DNA of 64,000 nucleotides from Axinella damicornis (Eukaryota; Porifera; Demospongiae; Axinellida; Axinellidae). Shown here piece by piece: positions 61,338 through 64,000 of this stretch. The notes under the pieces are model-generated. The model saw only the letters and a program-made list of their open reading frames with translations, was not told the DNA's origin and searched no databases. The stretch spans positions 11,829,478 through 11,893,477 of the forward strand of contig OZ007514.1 in assembly GCA_963931865.1 (NCBI GenBank), in the 5' to 3' direction. Positions within the stretch are counted from its first letter, which is position 1; every line of letters begins with the position of its first letter. A program made the position numbers and the translations under genes.

Positions 61338-61548
61338 GGGTAGGACAAGATCACGTGCACTGTCATTTTGCATGACGTAATGCAAAGTCGTTCTACTGCT
61401 TTTCTCCGTGGAAGAAGGCTGCATTGCGCTTTCAAAGCATCCTGAAGAGTAACCTCCATGCAAAGACTGTGACCGAACTGGGTATAAGCCACTACACACT
61501 ACTACGTGCCTGTACTGAGCAGTTATGTAAGTGACCATGCAGACTCAC

Positions 61549-61633
61549 CGAGAATATCAGCGAATGCAGACTTGTCGACCGCACTCAAGTGTTTAGCATC
61601 AGGTAGGAAGTCAATAAAGCGATCGAACCCCAT
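61549..61633 (-). CDS. Candidate first coding exon of the vWA gene
   Basis: ATG at 61633-61631 opens MGFDRFIDFLPDAKHLSAVD, then KSAFADIL, ending at a consensus donor G|GTGAGT. Position and strand suit a first exon, but its phase (one base left over) does not join 61214 without a further exon or different acceptor. Low confidence. Confidence 0.3.
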
Positions 61634-61639
61634 CGAACC

Positions 61640-62702
61640 CCAGCGATAAGTCAGCTCTAGAGCTGTTACTAGTCTGCTAGTTCCGCATACTTCTTGTATA
61701 TTATTGTGCACTATCCCTATGGAATTTTAATTGTACCACGTGCGCACAGACCTTGTCCCACCCCCCCTGGCTCAGGCCAGCTACATTTGTATATATTTAG
61801 CGTCTTTTTCCACTCAGGGGGCGCGGCCAGAAGCTAGGGAGGGACAAGGTTACCGGTTACGATGTAACAGATAATTAAACATTCCAACACCACATGAAAG
61901 AAGTATTAATCCTGGAACAGGAAAGTAAAATGCCCCAAGGTATATTAGGACCTAGGCAATTAATTAGACTCACTTTTCAAGCGCTTTTGTGTCAAATTAC
62001 TCAGAGGCATTGCCACGTGCATTAAATTATGCTGACTGTTTACGCCATTTGCATTGCTGGAACACGGAACTCATGTAAACACTAACTATAGCATGCTTAA
62101 TTCTTGCACAAAATACCTGCCTGCGACAGCTGTCCACTAAGGAGTTGGTTAATGGAAACGGCACCAATTTTTGTGAAGATGGTGCTCATTTTCGCTGAAA
62201 TCCCATTGTCAGCTCATATCTCTCGTTCTGAGTAAGCTACAAACTTTGCACATGCATTGGTGCGTAGAGCTGCTGTAGCCTGTAGCTGAGCTTGCATACC
62301 AATCACTACAGAAGAAGGTAGCGAGTTCCATGACGAAATGGTACTGGGGAAAAAAAGAATTCAGGAAACAAGAGGTGTGAGCAAATGGTTGATAATTATA
62401 AATTAAGTGAGTGATTTATCAGTACGGTGACTGTAACTTACAGGCCTATAGGATATGGGAAAAATAGGAAGACCAACGCCACTGTGTGTTAAAAGTTGAC
62501 ATAAACACAGGTTTCGCCTCCTGGTTGAGAGAAGAGCTATATTGAAGTTGAGATGGTTGGAGCAGACCCAGAGGTGGGAGGGAGTGAGGGATGTATGTGG
62601 CGTGGCGATAGAACTACACGTCACTATGTGCGTGATATGGAGGATCAACAGCGTACCTGCAGGAAGCTAGGTGGATTCACTCCCCCATTTTGTCAGCAAG
62701 AG
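61640..62702. other. Intergenic, no gene recognised
   Basis: About 1 kb left of the duplicated MBLAC2 tail. Only short open frames, and no clear repeat boundary. Confidence 0.45.
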
Positions 62703-62822
62703 TACCGGGGGTATGTGCAGGACAGGAACACTGCATGTGCCAGGTGCTGCGGGTCGTGTATGCAAGCCAGTACATGGGCATACTTTCTACTCGGCTGCTT
62801 TCGAATTTGCCCTTGTGAATGA
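62703..62822 (+). pseudogene. Orphan copy of the MBLAC2 C-terminus
   Basis: Encodes YVQDRNTACARCCGSCMQAS and the hydrophobic TWAYFLLGCFRICPCE, nearly identical to 55926-56036, but with no beta-lactamase core upstream. It marks the left edge of the duplicated block that continues into the second vWA gene. Confidence 0.85.
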
Positions 62823-63299
62823 GTCTTGCTTTGTACATGTATATAGTACCTGTTATGGAGTACATTAGGATGCTTTCCCCAGACAATTTAAAGCTAGATC
62901 TGCTTGCATGGCTGGTGGGCGGGGTGCATGCATAATGGGATTGAATGATGTACTCTATGCATGTGATACTATTGGTGTGCTTGATTGTCAGCTCTCCGAG
63001 GATTCAATCAATTTGTTGACCCTCAGGCATTATGATTACCTATCATCTCACAGCAGAACATTTAATTTCTGACATGCCTAATGTTTTATAAACTAGACAA
63101 GATTTACACGTTCTCACAAAAATAGAGTGGTGTTAAAAAGAACTGGGAGAAATATTTGAGGAATCTAAGAACAGACTACGAATGTAAAAATAAAATGGCT
63201 ACCTAGCTAACTCAACACATTGCTAAAAGCTTGCATGCAAGCAGTTGTCACGTTGTGACCATGATGTCAGCATGATGTCAGTATGATGTCAGTATGATG

Positions 63300-64000
63300 T
63301 CAGTGCTCCGGGTCCACTTCGTAGAGGAACCCGGTGCTGGGCATGAGGACACGGTTGTAGGACGTGCTCTGGACAAACACTCTCCACTTGTCAAGGCAGG
63401 TCGGCTTGATCTTCCCTGTTCCCCCTGCACCAATCAGATCACAGGCCTCTGGTCCCGTGAACATATCACCTGATACCTGAGGGAGAGAGGGAGATACAGA
63501 GGAGCTAGTTCAGAAGAGGAACTCGACAATTCCATATTCTGCGATGAAACCATTCTTCCTAGTAGGCCAGTAGATATGCATGCTTCCACCCCCCCCCCCC
63601 CCCCCCCAAAAAAAAAACACTCACACAGCGACTCAAATGGACTCCTAGCCTGTGTCGATCCGCATTGAAGAGGATAAACGCAGGCGCTACCACCGCATTT
63701 TCACAGCACGCATTCTAGCACCATCTCACGCATTCTAGCACCATCTCACGCATTCTAGCACCATCTCACGCATTTACTTGCTAAGTAGTTGGCATCTCTG
63801 TGGATTACGGAAAAGGCCTGAGAACAAAGCTATAGCTACGATGTCATGTGCCACACACATACCTTGTCCACAAGCACCACCTCCTTCTTGTCTGATACTT
63901 TCTCTGGTTTGGTAAACTCGTAGAACCCCCTCCCTGCCTTGAAGATCAATCCATTGCGCTGGACGAAGGAGCGGATGTCACCTCGCTCATCTACGTCCAA
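63300..64000 (-). CDS. Second vWA-domain gene, last two exons (partial)
   Basis: Exon 63476-63300 (VSGDMFTGPEACDLIGAGGT to LYEVDPEH, stop TGA) and exon 63863 to beyond 64000 (..VDERGDIRSFVQRNGL..IFKAGRGFYEFTKPE..LVDK). They are almost identical to exons 57110-56934 and 57588-57398. The intron carries a poly-C run at 63591-63607 and the 34-kb-type repeat at 63638-63790. The rest of the gene is outside the window, so whether it is intact is unknown. Confidence 0.85.

Overview
The window looks like nuclear DNA of a marine invertebrate, most likely a demosponge. Genes are split by many short GT-AG introns. A cluster of intronless Death-NACHT-LRR (NLR) genes resembles the large NLR expansions described in sponges such as Amphimedon. 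Non-coding sequence is packed with palindromic DNA transposons, minisatellites, (CA)n/(GT)n and very long poly-G/poly-C runs. Species assignment is inference; no mitochondrial or rRNA marker is present.

Layout. (1) 301-18949, minus strand: 28 exons of a KIF21-type kinesin-4 gene, read from its coiled coil (right) into its C-terminal WD40 propeller (left). The last exon lies off the left edge. The motor domain should lie to the right of a 200-N placeholder gap (18950-19149) but is absent. (2) 19723-20656, plus strand: the last two exons of an unidentified gene. (3) 21.4-52.2 kb: a tandem array of three plus-strand NLR genes (starts 27195, 39793, 49228). Before each one lies a broken copy of a second gene for a cysteine-rich, probably secreted protein (21.4-22.4, 30.5-31.2, 44.2-44.5 kb). 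The spacers carry shared duplicated DNA, so the array grew by segmental duplication. NLR1 and NLR2 are open; NLR3 has one in-frame stop. (4) 53042-56042, plus strand: a two-exon MBLAC2-like metallo-beta-lactamase-fold gene. (5) 56934-61214, minus strand: a multi-exon gene for an intracellular vWA-domain protein, convergent with MBLAC2. (6) 62703-64000: a recent duplicate of the MBLAC2 tail plus the last exons of a second vWA gene that runs off the right edge.

Mobile DNA. Many elements can be bounded because both inverted ends and target duplications are visible: two piggyBac-type (TTAA), several TA-duplicating pogo/mariner-like, a hAT-like element with an 8-bp duplication, and one or two palindromic families starting TAGTCTCG/TAGCCTCG that make 8-bp duplications and include copies of only 27-49 bp. 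In several cases a tandem or segmental duplicate inside the window supplies the empty site.

Working together: the NLRs are presumed cytosolic innate-immune sensors (Death domain for signalling, NACHT ATPase for oligomerisation, LRRs for recognition). Their repeated linkage to a secreted-protein module is the most interesting structural feature. KIF21, MBLAC2 and the vWA gene look like unrelated single-copy flanking genes.
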